A stretch of DNA of 64,000 bases from Leptoclinus maculatus (taxonomy: Eukaryota > Chordata > Actinopteri > Perciformes > Stichaeidae), in the NCBI GenBank assembly GCA_032191485.1, contig JAVDOI010000005.1, forward strand, positions 3,624,501 to 3,688,500. Reading direction: 5' to 3'. Below the pieces are notes generated by a model. The model was not told the origin of the DNA. It was given only the letters and a program-made list of their open reading frames with translations, and did not search any database. Positions within the stretch are counted from its first letter, which is position 1. Each line of letters opens with the position of its first letter. The translations under genes and the position numbers were made by a program. Of this stretch, positions 22,262 through 33,852 are shown piece after piece.

Positions 22262-22737
22262 ATGTCAGCTCCCTTCCTCATTCCATTGATGAAGGAGCGA
22301 TTAGTTAGATTAGCGTGTTATAGGGAGAGAGTTCTTCGAGATCGGTCCGTGTACGTTTTGATCGTCTGTTTTACCGTTCATTCGATGAAACGTAAATTTC
22401 CATATTTTAACGGTAAAACATGACTAAAACGTACACTGACCGAGATCGCCAAGATCCGTCATCACATCATGATGACTTCCTATACGAGCACTATCGATTC
22501 TGCCGACAAGGAATAATTTATTCACAAGACCTTCTCGAGTCATACATTGTGAACACCACACACAGCCGAGCATTGACTGTCTCACAGACTGTATCATAGC
22601 CTTGCGCTTTTTTGCGAGTGGTAAATGTTTGTACAGTGTCGGCGATGCGGAGAACATCGGGAAAGTCGCTGCATGCCGTGCTGTTCGTAAAGTTTATTTG
22701 GCGCTTAAGAAACTTATGGATGTGTTCAATACATTAC
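22262..22737 (+). pseudogene. HARBI1-like transposase, N-terminal part, split by a 96-bp element
   Basis: The frame starts MSAPFLIPLMKERLVRLACY and leads to RERVLRDR, as in HARBI1-type nucleases. After the inserted 96-bp element it resumes with DDFLYEHYRFCRQGIIYSQDL and, one frame later, RFFASGKCLYSVGDAENIGK and CRAVRKVYLALKKLMDVF. A one-base loss near 22597-22600 is needed to join the last two. The sequence after 22737 no longer matches, so the catalytic DDE part is deleted. In intact elements this protein cuts the transposon with help from the Myb-like partner. Confidence 0.8.
22345..22440. mobile_element. 96-bp palindromic miniature element with 8-bp TSD
   Basis: Ends GTCCGTGTACGTTTT and AAAACGTACACTGAC are inverted copies, and the similarity extends inward through 'tgttttaccgtt'. 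The element is flanked by CGAGATCG at 22337-22344 and 22441-22448, an exact 8-bp duplication, and removing one copy plus the element restores the reading frame of the transposase around it. A related left half is at 63527-63580. The 8-bp TSD suggests mobilisation by a hAT transposase (inference). Confidence 0.75.
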
Positions 22738-23319
22738 CATGGCACATATTGTATGGACTCACCATTCTGAATAATGTTTTTGTGCTTAGTTTTTACTTGC
22801 TCCCATGTCATCTTGATGGCTGGGTTGCAACTACATGGGGGTTGAAAGCACTCATAATTATATGACAGTGTTATTAGTACACCATAGCATATCATTATTG
22901 TACTCATGATAAGAATAGAAAGAATCACACACAATTTCTTTTCACTGCTTCAATTGATTGAATTTCTGATTATGAATAATATACATACTGATCCACCCAT
23001 ACACAGATTCGCACACATATTCAAACTCCTAGTTCTATATGGTAATCTACACATACATGTATATACACATATATAGTATGATACATAAGCGCATACAGTA
23101 CATATATCCTCATAAGTATCTATTAATCCGTATCAATTAGATACTCTTTGGGCTTGTTTTATCTACTTATTCTGAAAGAGTTGAGATCATTATTTTCGCT
23201 ATAAGATCTCATTCGGTGATGCATTCCATTAAGCCTACTGCCGCACATTTAAAGAAATATAATCTGATTGATTGGGGTGATGAGGCACTTAAAATTAGCC
23301 TATACATTTTCCCAACACT

Positions 23320-23497
23320 TACAAATTTAACTTGTCTGCGATATTTTGCCATATATGCTTCTTGTCTAGCCCTCGCAGCGGTGGCGGTGTTAGATTTTGC
23401 CATGATTATGATCTTGACTTCCTCATAAGCTGTCATGATCATCTCCTGCTCGCCAGCGGAGAAAAAAAGACGCTCTCTCTTTTACTTTATTCGCCAT
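23320..23497 (-). pseudogene. Myb/SANT-like DNA-binding protein of Harbinger (fragment)
   Basis: The minus-strand frame reads MANKVKERASF, then after a T-run (about 23462-23468) with one base too many, FSAGEQEMIMTAYEE and AKSNTATAARARQEAYMAKY. This matches the N-terminus of the Myb/SANT-like protein that Harbinger elements encode beside the transposase. It binds the transposon ends and brings in the transposase. The helix-turn-helix is cut short and the frame is lost after about 23320. Confidence 0.65.
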
Positions 23498-23785
23498 ACT
23501 GTTAGAAAATCATGGTTTCGATGATCAACGCTTCCCCCTTTTGACGTAAAACGGGCACGCCCAATTATCCTGATGACTGAGGACTTGTTCGAATTAACGA
23601 GATTGTTTGAGCGCTGATCAGCCTTTGAGGAACCGAGATAGCCTGCCTTCAATCATCGCGGTAATTTAAGCTGGCTAATAGGACATTTGAGCGACTTAGT
23701 TGAGCGACGCACGAGGAATAGGGCCCAGAGGAGAGGCCCTAATACAGGCCCTACAGTTCTGCTTGAAATTACTTGTGTATGAAGC

Positions 23786-24246
23786 TGTAACAGGTGTGGT
23801 AAGGACCCAGAAGCAGTACGACAGACACACTGAATAGTTGGAATCAAAGCTTTATTCTCAACTGAACACACAACAGGTAACGGTCTAGGATATAGACAGG
23901 TGTAGAATCACACACGGTGAATCCGAGGAAACAGAGGCAGAATATCGTGGTCAGGGACAGAAGGCTGAGTTGTTTACCGGGGCAGAGGCAAGGCGGAGAA
24001 GTCCAAACAGGCAGGGTCGGTAAAGGGAAATCAGTCGGAGAGTAAACACTGGAAGGTCTGGCATAGCTGCGGAGAACGATCTGGCAGTGAGTGTATGTGT
24101 GACTGGGGTCTAAATAGTGAGTGCAGCAGAGTGAGCAGGTGAGAGTGATGAGCTGATGAGGTGGGTGTGACTAACAGGTAAACTGAATGAGCTGATTAGG
24201 TGAGTGAGAGATAGAGTGACAGGATAGAAGTGGCAGAGCTGTGACA
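23786..24246 (-). mobile_element. Solo LTR (Gypsy/ERV type)
   Basis: It begins TGTAACAG and ends GCTGTGACA. In reverse complement it has the same layout as 41885-42300 (TGTCACAGC start, promoter-like CTATTTAGACCC, poly(A)-like AATAAAG, CTGTTACA end). The flanks GAAGC (23781-23785) and CAAGC (24247-24251) are a 5-bp TSD with one mismatch. A single LTR without a body arises by recombination between the two LTRs of an inserted element. Confidence 0.8.
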
Positions 24247-24251
24247 CAAGC

Positions 24252-25529
24252 CAGCAAAATCACCTTGAACAGTCTGTCAGAACTAATATATGTGTTTAAT
24301 GCACAGCTTAGAGGATTCATCATGTTGTTCTAAAAGTCTACAAGAGAGTTATCAATGTCTATTGACAAGATAACACAGAACCCACGAGCCAGTGTTGTTC
24401 TCTGCTTTCCATGAAATGCACTCATAAACTGCCTTTCGTCTTCTGCACCACATCCAGTAAATTCAGCCATTGTTTCTACTGAATTCCTGGTACTTGGGAG
24501 CAATTTAAATCTCAGGTGAGTCCGGGGATTCTGCCAGGAACACTGAAAATTGAAGACAACAATCTTAAACTTCCCTCCATGTTGCCAGTACCCAGAGCTA
24601 CCTGCTCATTTGCCAGCAAAGGTTTTGAGTCTTCTGGCGAAGCGAGGCATACAAAACATGTGGAAGTCGTGGAGCTAGCAAATGTCTAAATGCTTTTACT
24701 GGGAAAGCAGTCACATAGAAAGTAGCCCAATTGGGCAAAAACTTGCACAATCTGTACAACTAACTATATTTGAACACATTAAGCCACTCTTCTAAAAAAC
24801 ATGAACCTGTATTTTACTGCAACTCTTCTCTTTACTTACGTGTTCAACACTATTTCTTCAATGGCAGATTTTCCAGTAAGGAAAATAAAATATTCCTTGA
24901 TTCGCAAATAATCTCCTCTGAATTTAAATAGTTCCTCTTCCTCTTATTCTGTTAACTGTTCCTTTAGCACTCTCTCCCTCTGTTCTCCCATTCCCTCCCC
25001 TCCTTCCTCCCTGCTGTATCGCCGACACAGTGTGCCATTGAGTTGACATTAATCTCTGCCTTCTGCATCTCTTCTGTCAGCTCTCAGCGCTTCCACAGCT
25101 CCCCTCCACCTCATTACTGGTAGTCAATGACAATGCAGGACTATTCTCCAGGGAGGAGGAGGAAGGTAGAAGGGCTAGTATATGGAGGCTGACAGGCTTC
25201 AGAGCGAAGGAGAGCCACTGACATATCACACACTCGGTCTGTGCCTCATTTTGCATCTTCGACTTGTGTGTGTGTTCATGTGTATCTCGAGTGCTGAAGG
25301 CGGGGACATCATGTCTCATTTCTTCTGCCTCCTTGGTTCTCATTAAGAACAATACGTGGGAGAGATTCATGTAACAACTTATTTCATTGGCACTTTCACC
25401 CAGTTTGTTCATTAACTCATTGCTCATTACACACACACAGTATCTGCCCATTCTCACTCCCAAGTCGTCAAATACAGCAGCAGATCTTACATAACATACT
25501 TAACTTAGGTTGCATTACTTAACTACATA
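24252..25529. other. No recognisable gene or element
   Basis: Mixed-composition unique-looking sequence with no supported coding region, tail or terminal repeat. Confidence 0.45.
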
Positions 25530-25745
25530 TAAACATACTTATTTGAACCCAAACCACGATCTGTTCCTAAACCTGACCAAATGGTTGTCTGTGAACACAG
25601 ATGTTTATTTTGGAAAGACAGTGTATGCATGTAACAGAAATAGACAACTGACACTAGAGGGGAACGTAGAGCATCAGTGTGAAGCGTTGGGCCACTGACC
25701 AAGCTGCAGTGTAGACATTGTAGATGTAAGTCACCTCGTATATAA
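25530..25745. repeat. Dispersed teleost repeat (reverse of the family at 21600-21915)
   Basis: Shares 'aacccaaaccacgatc.gttcctaaacctgacca' with the complement of 21605-21635 and the motif 'gtttattttggaaagac'. The family name is unknown to me. Confidence 0.45.
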
Positions 25746-26419
25746 ACCAAAATAAATGTCTGCTCTAGCACTGCTGTCAGTGGACCCCCAGCTACCTCGA
25801 GGAGTATGGCCCGTAGGAAAGATGTCACACATTAAACCCAGACACTCTGTGGAGGTCCCCTGTGAAGGGAAAGAGTTTATTAGACCTGTATTTTCTTATC
25901 TCTTTGCATCGGCCAACTGGTGTATCTGCTTATTGCAATGTTTAGGGCTCTCCTAACCTGAGCTCTCAGCTCTGCTAATCACAACAAAAAGTGCATGTGA
26001 CCGGCAGTAGAAACAAAGGACTTACTGTAAAACAGAAAAATGTGTGGGGAGGAGGACTTCAATGGGAACCAGTTGTTGCTCCAGTCACAGTAAAGGGTCT
26101 CGGTTTGAGGGATCAACTGAAGGCGACCAGACACGGCAATGATGGAAACCATATTACCAACAACTCCTCACAGGTTACATGTGAAACACACCACATTAAA
26201 ACACTCCACAGAAGTGATTCTATAAATCTTCATGACTGTTACAATGAACAGTTTCTAGGTGTGAAGTAACAGAGGAGTGGGAGACAGGGAAAAAATCTTC
26301 AGGATCTGGGTTTGTTTGTCTTCCCATTTGATGTGAAGTTCCCTTGTTAGTCAATGTGTCCAGCATACGTTTGCTTGATGAAGTTTGTGTTCAGGATTCA
26401 AGCAAATGCCTGGGACAGC
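25746..26419. other. No recognisable gene or element
   Basis: Short open frames only; nothing supported. Confidence 0.4.
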
Positions 26420-26542
26420 CTGGGAGCAAATTGAAGATAAGTGTCTTGCCCAAGGACACATCGACATGGCCTAGTGGAGCGGGAAATCAAACCCCTGATC
26501 CTCTGATTGAAGGACGACCCGCTCTGACACTGAGCCACTGTC
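26420..26542 (-). mobile_element. tRNA-derived SINE fragment (ROn-1-like)
   Basis: On the minus strand it reads from a tRNA-like head (cagtggctcagtgtcagagc, B-box-like region near 26490) to 'gtgtccttgggcaagacact'. It matches the first half of the SINE at 4200-4493. The 3' half is missing. Confidence 0.75.
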
Positions 26543-27218
26543 TTATTACAGTCAATTATTTGCCTGTCAAAAGACTTGACTTACAACTGTAACAGTGTGT
26601 AGCTCAAAGTGTCTGTCTTCATCTTGGCAGTGACATTACAGCCTGACTCTAAAAATGGACAAAGAGGTGGATTGTGGCTGGAGCTAAGGCAGCCAGGTAA
26701 CACAGCAGAGGAGACAGGTAGTGGTGAGCATCCTGGTACTCACATGTCACTCAAAGCGGCCACTCCCTCAATTATGTATAACTTTAAACCTTACTGTCAT
26801 GAACAGAAATATTGGCTTTAAACCGCTTCTTATTCATGTCTGGAAACTTATTTTAACATGGAGGTCCACGGACGTTGACCTTCGATTTTTCAGCCAGCCT
26901 CAATAGGCAATTTGAGGAACTACAGTTTTTGGCACTTCCACATTGGCGTCATTTTCTAGCACCAGAAGTTGCAGCATGGTGTTAGTTTGATCATTGATTG
27001 AGACCAGTCTTTCCTGTCAAAGCCCATTTAAAGCACAGCAGACCATTCTTTCCATTAGTGTCAGAGAATCCCTGCAGTGACCCTCCCCCCCCAAAGAAAT
27101 TACCAATTATTACCATTATTATCAATAATGCATATTACTGTACCTACAGTAATATCTGTAGTCAGTATGCTGTGGACTGAGACTGAAATCAAACCCACTG
27201 TGTGGTCTTCTATTAGGG
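26543..27218. other. No recognisable gene or element
   Basis: A C/A-rich short patch near 27085 is the only feature. No gene can be supported. Confidence 0.4.
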
Positions 27219-28370
27219 TTAAGGTCCCATATTGTAAAAAGTGAGATTTTCATTCATTTTATTTGTATATGAAGCAGGTCTAAGTGCTATATAAATACTG
27301 TGAAAGCATTGAAACTGTGAATCCATGGAGAAATGCACAGCCCGTAGTCAGAAACTGTGCCTTAAAATGAGCCATCAAAATCTCTGTCCAGTTGTGATGT
27401 CACAACCATACCATATAAAGAGCATTTCACAGTTTTCATCATAAACATTCTAAATATGTCCCAGTATATTTGCAGTTGAAGTGTATGTGAATTACATCAG
27501 CTGACAGGAACTAGACATAGACCCAAGCCGTTACCTTGCAACGCAATTTCGTTGAAATGCGCTAAAGCCGTGCTACAGGAGTTTAGGGCTGACTTAACCC
27601 TGATACACCACGAACCTTGGTTGGTATCGATGTTCGTGTCAGGTTATCTGATAATGTGAGGGGTTAACAGATCCAGTCATTAACCTATCGAACCGTTCGT
27701 GGCCCCACCAGGGCCACCCTGATATTTTCAAACATTTTCAATATTTAGGAGTTAAAATCTGGATGATAGCATCCCTCTTTCCAAATGGGACCATAAGAGC
27801 CAATATGAGAGATGAGCAGGAGCAGCTGTAGGGGTTTTCAAGCAACGGTAAACCTCCTAGCCCTTGAGGCTAACGTTAGTTAGCATACTACTGTTGACAG
27901 ACAGTAAAACTGACAGTTAAAATCTTACCTCCAGTTCTGGCTGAAGAGTAGACAACCCGTGTTGACCACTTCTCCCCAGCCCTTTTCTCATCCAGCCTTC
28001 TGTTTTTGTTTTTTCTCATGAGATCATATGAGAAAGATCATGTGAGGTGGTATGTTGCGCCCTCTGGCACGATAATCTAAATAATATCACGTAGTGTGTG
28101 TATGTTTGAGATTAAAGAGAAGAACATCTGTGAAGATTCTCCTTGTGTGTGATGCAACCCAAATTTTAAAATCGGTTGGGATTTTAAAACTCCTGTAGTC
28201 TGAGCTCAGTTTAAATCAGAGCGTTTCAGACTGAGGCTGGATACAGGTATTTTCAGACAGACTATGAGAAAGATAAAGAGTTTCTTTTAACAATATACAT
28301 GTAAACATGTTCATGTTCTAGCCATAATACAAGTATGAACCTGGAAATGAGACTATTATGTTACGACCCA
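27219..28370. mobile_element. Dispersed DNA-transposon-like repeat ('aaggtcccatatt' family)
   Basis: The start 'aaggtcccatattgtaaaaa', the middle 'gtgatgtcacaaccatacca', 'ttgaaatgcgctaaa' and the end 'gagcgtttcagactgaggct' to 'aagtatgaacctggaaatga' follow in the order I recall for an abundant percomorph repeat whose ends are inverted copies of AAGGTCCCATATT. The right end here is eroded. About 600 bases in the middle (27580-28190) do not fit and look like an insertion. I see no TSD. Confidence 0.5.
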
Positions 28371-29095
28371 TATACTGGATAAATCAAACCAATACCTATA
28401 AACCTTTTGTTTAAAAAAGACGAGTGTTAGGGAGTTAGTTTTAAAAATGATAGAGCCTGATCAGTAAATATCACCTTCTCATGCAGCTCATGATGGAACA
28501 GCTAGTTCCATCAACAGATCAGCTGATCATTGACACTTAACATTAAAAAGACTACGAGTCTAAAGCCAGTAAATAACCCAATGAGCTGAATGCAGAGGCC
28601 TAAATATGATTACAATTGCAATGCTAACATGTTGATGTTAATATTGTTTACCATGTTCACCATTTTAGTTTAGCATGTTAGCCATCTTGTCCAGAGTTTT
28701 TTCAAGTTGTGTTTTGTAAGTGCATTGCATTTTTGGGAACTAAAATCATCTGCTGTATGTAGAATGCTAATAGGGCAACACTGTGGTTTATCTCTGCTTA
28801 TACAACTGTTTGTTGTCTGCTTTTTGATGCTTTATTTTGCTATTGATTGTATAATAAGTGTCAGGCTAACTAGGTACTACACTAATAATTCACTCTTTAT
28901 AAAAGATTAATACGCTATAACTAATAACTGTGATAAAATGATTTACTAACAATGTTTTTATGAAAACTGCCTTGACTGGTTAGACTTGAGCACTCTGGAC
29001 CAAAATGTATTCAACAACCTACATATTTATAACTTCAGACTTTATAACTGATCTATTAATATTTATTTATATGAGTCAGAGAAGTTATTTCACAT
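28371..29095. other. Mostly unrecognised; short dispersed repeat at about 28600-28695
   Basis: The segment with 'acaattgcaatgctaacatg' and 'gttcaccattttagtttagc' is a pattern I recall as a common percomorph dispersed repeat. The rest is AT-rich and unassigned. Confidence 0.4.
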
Positions 29096-29195
29096 GATGT
29101 TCTCCAAAGAGAGAAAAGTGGTAAGAGAGACCAGAGTCTTTAACCAAGAATGAACAGACTCTTATCGGTGAATTATTCCCACTGTAGCAGAACAG
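29096..29195 (+). pseudogene. hAT BED-finger exon, first fragment
   Basis: The stretch 'ttctccaaagagagaaaagtgg' to 'aaccaagaatgaacagactc' and onward matches the coding start of the exon at 11792 (Ser-Lys-Lys-Arg-Lys-Val...). It stops matching near 29195, just before the finger cysteines. The rest of the same exon resumes at 31096. It is degraded and has no start codon. Confidence 0.6.
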
Positions 29196-31095
29196 AAATG
29201 CACAGAACAGCCCTTTTCCCACCTGACAGGAAAAGAAGGTGGGGAAAGGGAGGCTATAAATTAGACGCACCTGTGAGCAGGGGGAAGGGGAAAAAGACAA
29301 TCAACTCACCAAAGCTGCATGGAGGAGCAACCAGAGAGGAGTGAGAGTGTTAATGGAGTTAAAGAAGGTATGATTCAGTTTCTGGACCTGTTAAGCTCAC
29401 CATAAGAAATAGTTGACAACGACTAACTAAATCGGAGGAGCAAGGATCCATGAACCAACTGAACACACGGTGCTTTCTTGGAGGACCAGGCCTTACTGGA
29501 GGTGTGCTGATCCCGGGAGCAGGTGGTGGAAGAGAGTCGTGTTCTACTACAGCTTGGACCAGGTTGGGCCTCCTTAACTTCGGGGATTCATCAGCTAAGT
29601 CCCTTTAACTGCAACTCTCCAGACTTCTCCTTCTTCTTCTCCTCAAACACTTACACACCCTGAAATGAACTGCCTTCCTCCATACTACAAACAGTGAACT
29701 GCCAGATATTCCTTTAGTTTTGGAACGGACCTACAACCCCCCAACCACACACACACCCACATTCACACATTCACCTGGAGTCCTCATTCATTTCTATTAC
29801 TCCATGGACATTTCATTTATATATCTGGACTCGGTCATGTGGTGTATTTGATGTAAGGTATCTTTTTGTGTATAATTGTGTATAGAGAAAGAAACTATCT
29901 GTTTTGGTTTGATTTATGATTTTGAGTAAACTATAATTGACTGAACTGAAACACATTAATTGGTTGAGTTTTGATTACTGTACATTTTGTAGCTGGGTTC
30001 GCAGGCTGGTCGGGTTAGTTCTCTCTTGTGAAGGATTTCAGTATTGAAAATAGTATTAGTAGGATTTTAGTATTAGAATTAGTTTAGTATGATTATTAGC
30101 ACATCTTATGGTGAATAGAAGTGTCAAAATAATAAGAATGTTACCATGGGTTAAAGAGTTGCAATATATTTATCTATGAGATGTATTATGTTTACAGGAG
30201 GTTAACAGATAGAGGATATTATATGTTACAGTATATTGACACATTGAATGTATTAAGCTATATGTATAAGCCATAAAAGTATTAAACACTGAAGTATTAA
30301 ACACTGTAAGAGAAGAAGTATTAAAGGTCAGATAGGGTCAGATTTAGGGAATATTTTAGTGATTTAGGAACATCTACATGAGGCATGAAGTAAGAAGCGT
30401 AGGAGACAGGGAGACAGTGAGACCATAAAAGCAGCAGGAATGCGGAGGAGACAATGCCAGGCTGATGATTTCAAAGGATGTCTCCAGCTGTGATGGCTCC
30501 AGGAGGACAGAAGGAGCAGAGAGACGGAGTCGACTTACAGCCAAATGGTTGTAAATAAAGCCAGACATTGATTGGCTCAAGACAGTAGCCAAGATGATCA
30601 ATGTATAAGTAACACCGATTGGCTCGCCTGCAGTTTTTATGACGATCTGACCTCCCAGTCTTTTCTGCAGTATAAAAGCTTTGTTTGAGAAAGCAGAGAG
30701 CAGACCCCACACGATCGCTTCACAGAACCTCCTTAAATGTGAGACCTGAGAGAGTGAGAGTGTGTGGTCTCTGTTCTCGAGAGCATTTACTATTGATAGT
30801 TAATTCAATTTGCATTTGATATTAAAATACAAGTTTTACTTTTGAAACCGAATTCAGCAATTTATTGGGTGCACATGCGCAGTAAGAAGTAAACTAAGAA
30901 CCAGACCAGCACTGCGGCCTTGCAGCTCCATCGGAATATTCTAGCCTTAACACTCTCCAACGGTTCACAGTGCTCTTTCTTTATAAAATTGACAGGGTGG
31001 AATTCCTACTATTCTCCCGTCTGGAGCCCAACGTGCACTGTTGATTAGTTGTGAGAAAACCTACGCTACACCACGGACAGTTTAATACCAGTAGG
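29196..31095. mobile_element. About 1.9-kb sequence splitting a hAT exon; contains LTR-like promoter
   Basis: The two halves of a hAT exon lie on either side in the same order and strand, so this block was probably inserted. It contains a TATAAA-like box at about 29252 and, at 30360-30860, a stretch with CCAAT/GC-type composition, TATAAAAG near 30671 and ATTAAAATAC near 30821 that looks like an LTR. I see no ORF of a retroelement, and no exact TSD. The identity is unresolved. Confidence 0.35.
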
Positions 31096-31240
31096 TCTCA
31101 TATGTTCAGAGACCGTAGCGGTTAATAAAAGCAGTAATGTGAAGCGCCACTACGACACAAAGCATAACTCTTTTGAGCAAACGTACCCACTCACATCTGA
31201 AATGAAGACACAGAAAATAAACAATCTAAGAGCCCAATAT
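31096..31240 (+). pseudogene. hAT BED-finger exon, second fragment
   Basis: It reads LICSETVAVNKSSNVKRHYD, TKHNSFEQTYPL and KINNLRAQY, continuing the finger of the exon whose beginning is at 29096. The second Cys of the CxxC and both His remain. It ends where another hAT-like end begins (31242). Confidence 0.7.
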
Positions 31241-31241
31241 T

Positions 31242-31500
31242 AGGGGTGTAGCGATACGCGTATTCGTATTGAACCGTTCGGTACGGGGCTCACGGTTCGG
31301 TACGCATTACGAACCGAACAATTGAATAATATTAAATTGCTTTTGAAAAATAAAATATAGCTGAAATTGGTGGAGCCACTGCGCTCAAACATGGCAACCC
31401 ACCCGACGTAACGTGCTGTCCTTCCCTGATTCGCCACGCTCATATCACGTGACCGTTCCCGGATGTTCACAAACAACAGCCTTGATTACCGATCGACTAC
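31242..31500 (+). mobile_element. 5' end fragment of another hAT-like family
   Basis: It starts AGGGGTGTAGCGATACGCGT and carries 'gaaccgttcggtacgg' and 'cacggttcggtacgc', a beginning I associate with a fish hAT family (CAGGGGTGTAACGATACA...). Only about 260 bases remain; no coding region is present. Confidence 0.5.
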
Positions 31501-31571
31501 CAGGGCCCTATTCCTCGTACGTCGCTCAACTAAGTCGATCAAATGTCCAATTATCCAGCTTGAATTACCGA
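31501..31571 (+). mobile_element. Isolated Harbinger end (same family as 22111-23728)
   Basis: CAGGGCCCTATTCCTCGTAC followed by GTCGCTCAACTAAGTCG and 'gtccaattatccagcttgaa' matches the reverse complement of the right end at 23640-23728. The rest of the element is missing. Confidence 0.75.
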
Positions 31572-33709
31572 AACAGTTGTGACACTTGCACTTACAATTT
31601 AGAGAATATGAGTTTCAGAAAAAATTGTTAACTAAAATTCTGGCCAGATCTTCCAAATTGCACCATTAAAGTTAATTGTTAAAACTAAGCTAACTGCCAT
31701 TTTGTATATTTATTTGTGTAGGAGCTGGGGGGGGGGGGGGAGATAATTAACATCCCTATTTGTTTGTAGGAATAGATGGAGGTCAACCTTGAACCGTGTC
31801 AATGCAGAAGCCCACCGGTTACATTTACACCTGCAACATGCACACGGCTTTTTTTATATTGTGTTGGTCATTGTAGTTTTATTGTTGCAAGATGTTTTTC
31901 TGTTTTTCTTGCAAGGCTATGCACAGCAGTATATAAAGCAGTTTGTTGTAGGCTGAAAAGTTCTTGCTCATAGAAAAGTAAGTCATCCTGGGTTTGGACA
32001 AACCGCCCATGCTGCAGTTGACACATGTCCTAGTGTGATCCTGTCCTGCTGGTGTTTTTCTCATTTAATTTGTTACAGCTACAAGACAATTGAATAAGAC
32101 GTGACAGAACGGTGACAGACTTCTCTGGACATTTAATTCATGAGATTTATATTGCAGTTAAAACTTAATCAATTTATAAGCTTTTTTCTGTTTAGGGGCA
32201 AAGTTGTGAAAAGGAAAGTGTGCAAGAAATGAGACAGAAAGTCCCGTACATGCAGTACACTCAGTGACACATCCAAATGTATTTGTGATGAGGCCCGGCC
32301 TGCTGCAGTCAACCGGAGAGACAGTCGGAGCTCAATAATATCGACTTGTTTTGGGGGACTTTCTCGCTAGGCTCATCAGGCCAAGCGCAATGGCTTTGTA
32401 TTGATCCTAGATATGTTGTCGGGTAAACATGGAAGCCTGAAAGCCAGTACACAGCACCAAACTCACAACAATAACCATTGTCAGTGCTCCCATGTTCCCC
32501 AGCAGGCAGCGTGATATGTTTCAAGGTTTAGCTGATCTATCAATACATGACACAGATAATACTGAGATTTACATTTGCTGTTGCTTTTGGGTTGAGATTG
32601 GCTATGACCCTACATGCTTGGTTCTAAAATAAGCAAATCATCTATGGCCTTCCCTCATTAAAAGGCTGAGACTTTGACACGTTGACCAGTGACAGGCTCT
32701 TGGTGTAAATCTGGCCTTACTGCCTTCGCTCCCTGCCAGCAGCCAGACTACAAAGAAGCTGTTACATTAGCAGTGACTTACGCCAGTCACTTTATCCGAG
32801 CCATATGTGTCTGAATCCCCGGCCTCCGCACACACTGTCGATCAACAACCGCTCCGCTTTGGAAATTCTCCACAAGAAAGGAATGCTGTGTGAAACTGAA
32901 CATACTGTATGTGTGGTGCATGTGTTCCCTTTTCATTTGTGTGGACACATGCACACTTACACTTAGAGGCCCACACCTCATCCCTCGCTGATCACACACT
33001 GCTCTCTCAGGACAGCAGAGAGATGTGTGTGAGGTGACGGGGACTGGTCAAAGATAGTGAGAGAGACTGAAGGAAGGTCACAGTTTGTTGGAGTCTGATC
33101 CTTTTGTCTTTTCTGGTCAGGAGTGGAGCAAATAAATTGTTTCAACAGACTGTTTTCAGACCAACATTAGCACTTCATTAAAAGACATTTCAGTGAGACC
33201 TTGGTGTTGGCTAAGTGATCAATGACTCAACTCGCGTTACCTTGACTTATTGAAGAAAACTCTGTCTTTCTCTCATTCTTCCACAGTGAACAAAGAATCA
33301 AAAACTGGAAAAAAGTCTTGATGAATGAAAGTAAATGGGGGCAGCATTAAACAACAACAAAGCCATATCTAAACATCTGTTTACAAACTCTCACACAACT
33401 CGTGCAATCCAATTCAAGTCTCAATTATCCAGTCGTATGCTCACCAGTTCACAAACACATGGATCTTTGCTAAATCCTGACTATTACAAACGCTTCTACA
33501 TAAATAGTCAGGCTTGCACAGGAAAGCTACTTGTTCAATTTATTAAGGATTTACTTTGTTTTTTGATTCTCCGTTCACCCTTGAGGCATCCGAGAAAAAC
33601 ATGGATCTTCGTGACACAGGGTGATTCACTGATACACTTTCCTTTTTTCTTTTAACATCTTCCACAATTGAATACAATGTCATCAGGCAACCTACTGCAT
33701 CGGCCAATC
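31572..33709. other. No recognisable gene or element
   Basis: A G-run is at 31728-31740. Otherwise the sequence is mixed AT-rich DNA with only short open frames, and I can support nothing. Confidence 0.45.
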
Positions 33710-33717
33710 ACATACTG

Positions 33718-33816
33718 CAGGGGTCTTCAATTAAAATTCCAAAAGGTCCAGATTGAGAAAATGTCCTCGGGCAAAGGTCCGGAACATTACAATAATATCT
33801 AACTTGCGCCACTTAG

Positions 33817-33852
<36 letters not shown>

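Larger units (their letters stand above)
22111..23728 (+). mobile_element. PIF/Harbinger transposon remnant with both genes
   Basis: The ends form inverted repeats: CAGGGCCCTGTTCCTCGTAC on the left, and on the right a sequence whose reverse complement is CTGGGCCCTATTCCTCGTGC, followed on both sides by GTCGCT. Inside are the start of a HARBI1-like transposase (plus strand) and a Myb/SANT-like partner gene (minus strand), the two-gene layout of the superfamily. The 3-bp TSD expected for Harbinger is not clear (GAG on the left, AGG on the right). A lone left end of the same family is at 31501-31571. Confidence 0.8.

Noticed and set aside
25077..25463. 128-codon minus-strand frame as a host exon
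   Set aside because: No recognisable domain, no splice-site pattern that I can support, and no conservation evidence is available.
30374..30712. 112-codon minus-strand frame as a gene
   Set aside because: It lies across an LTR-like promoter region and has no domain.
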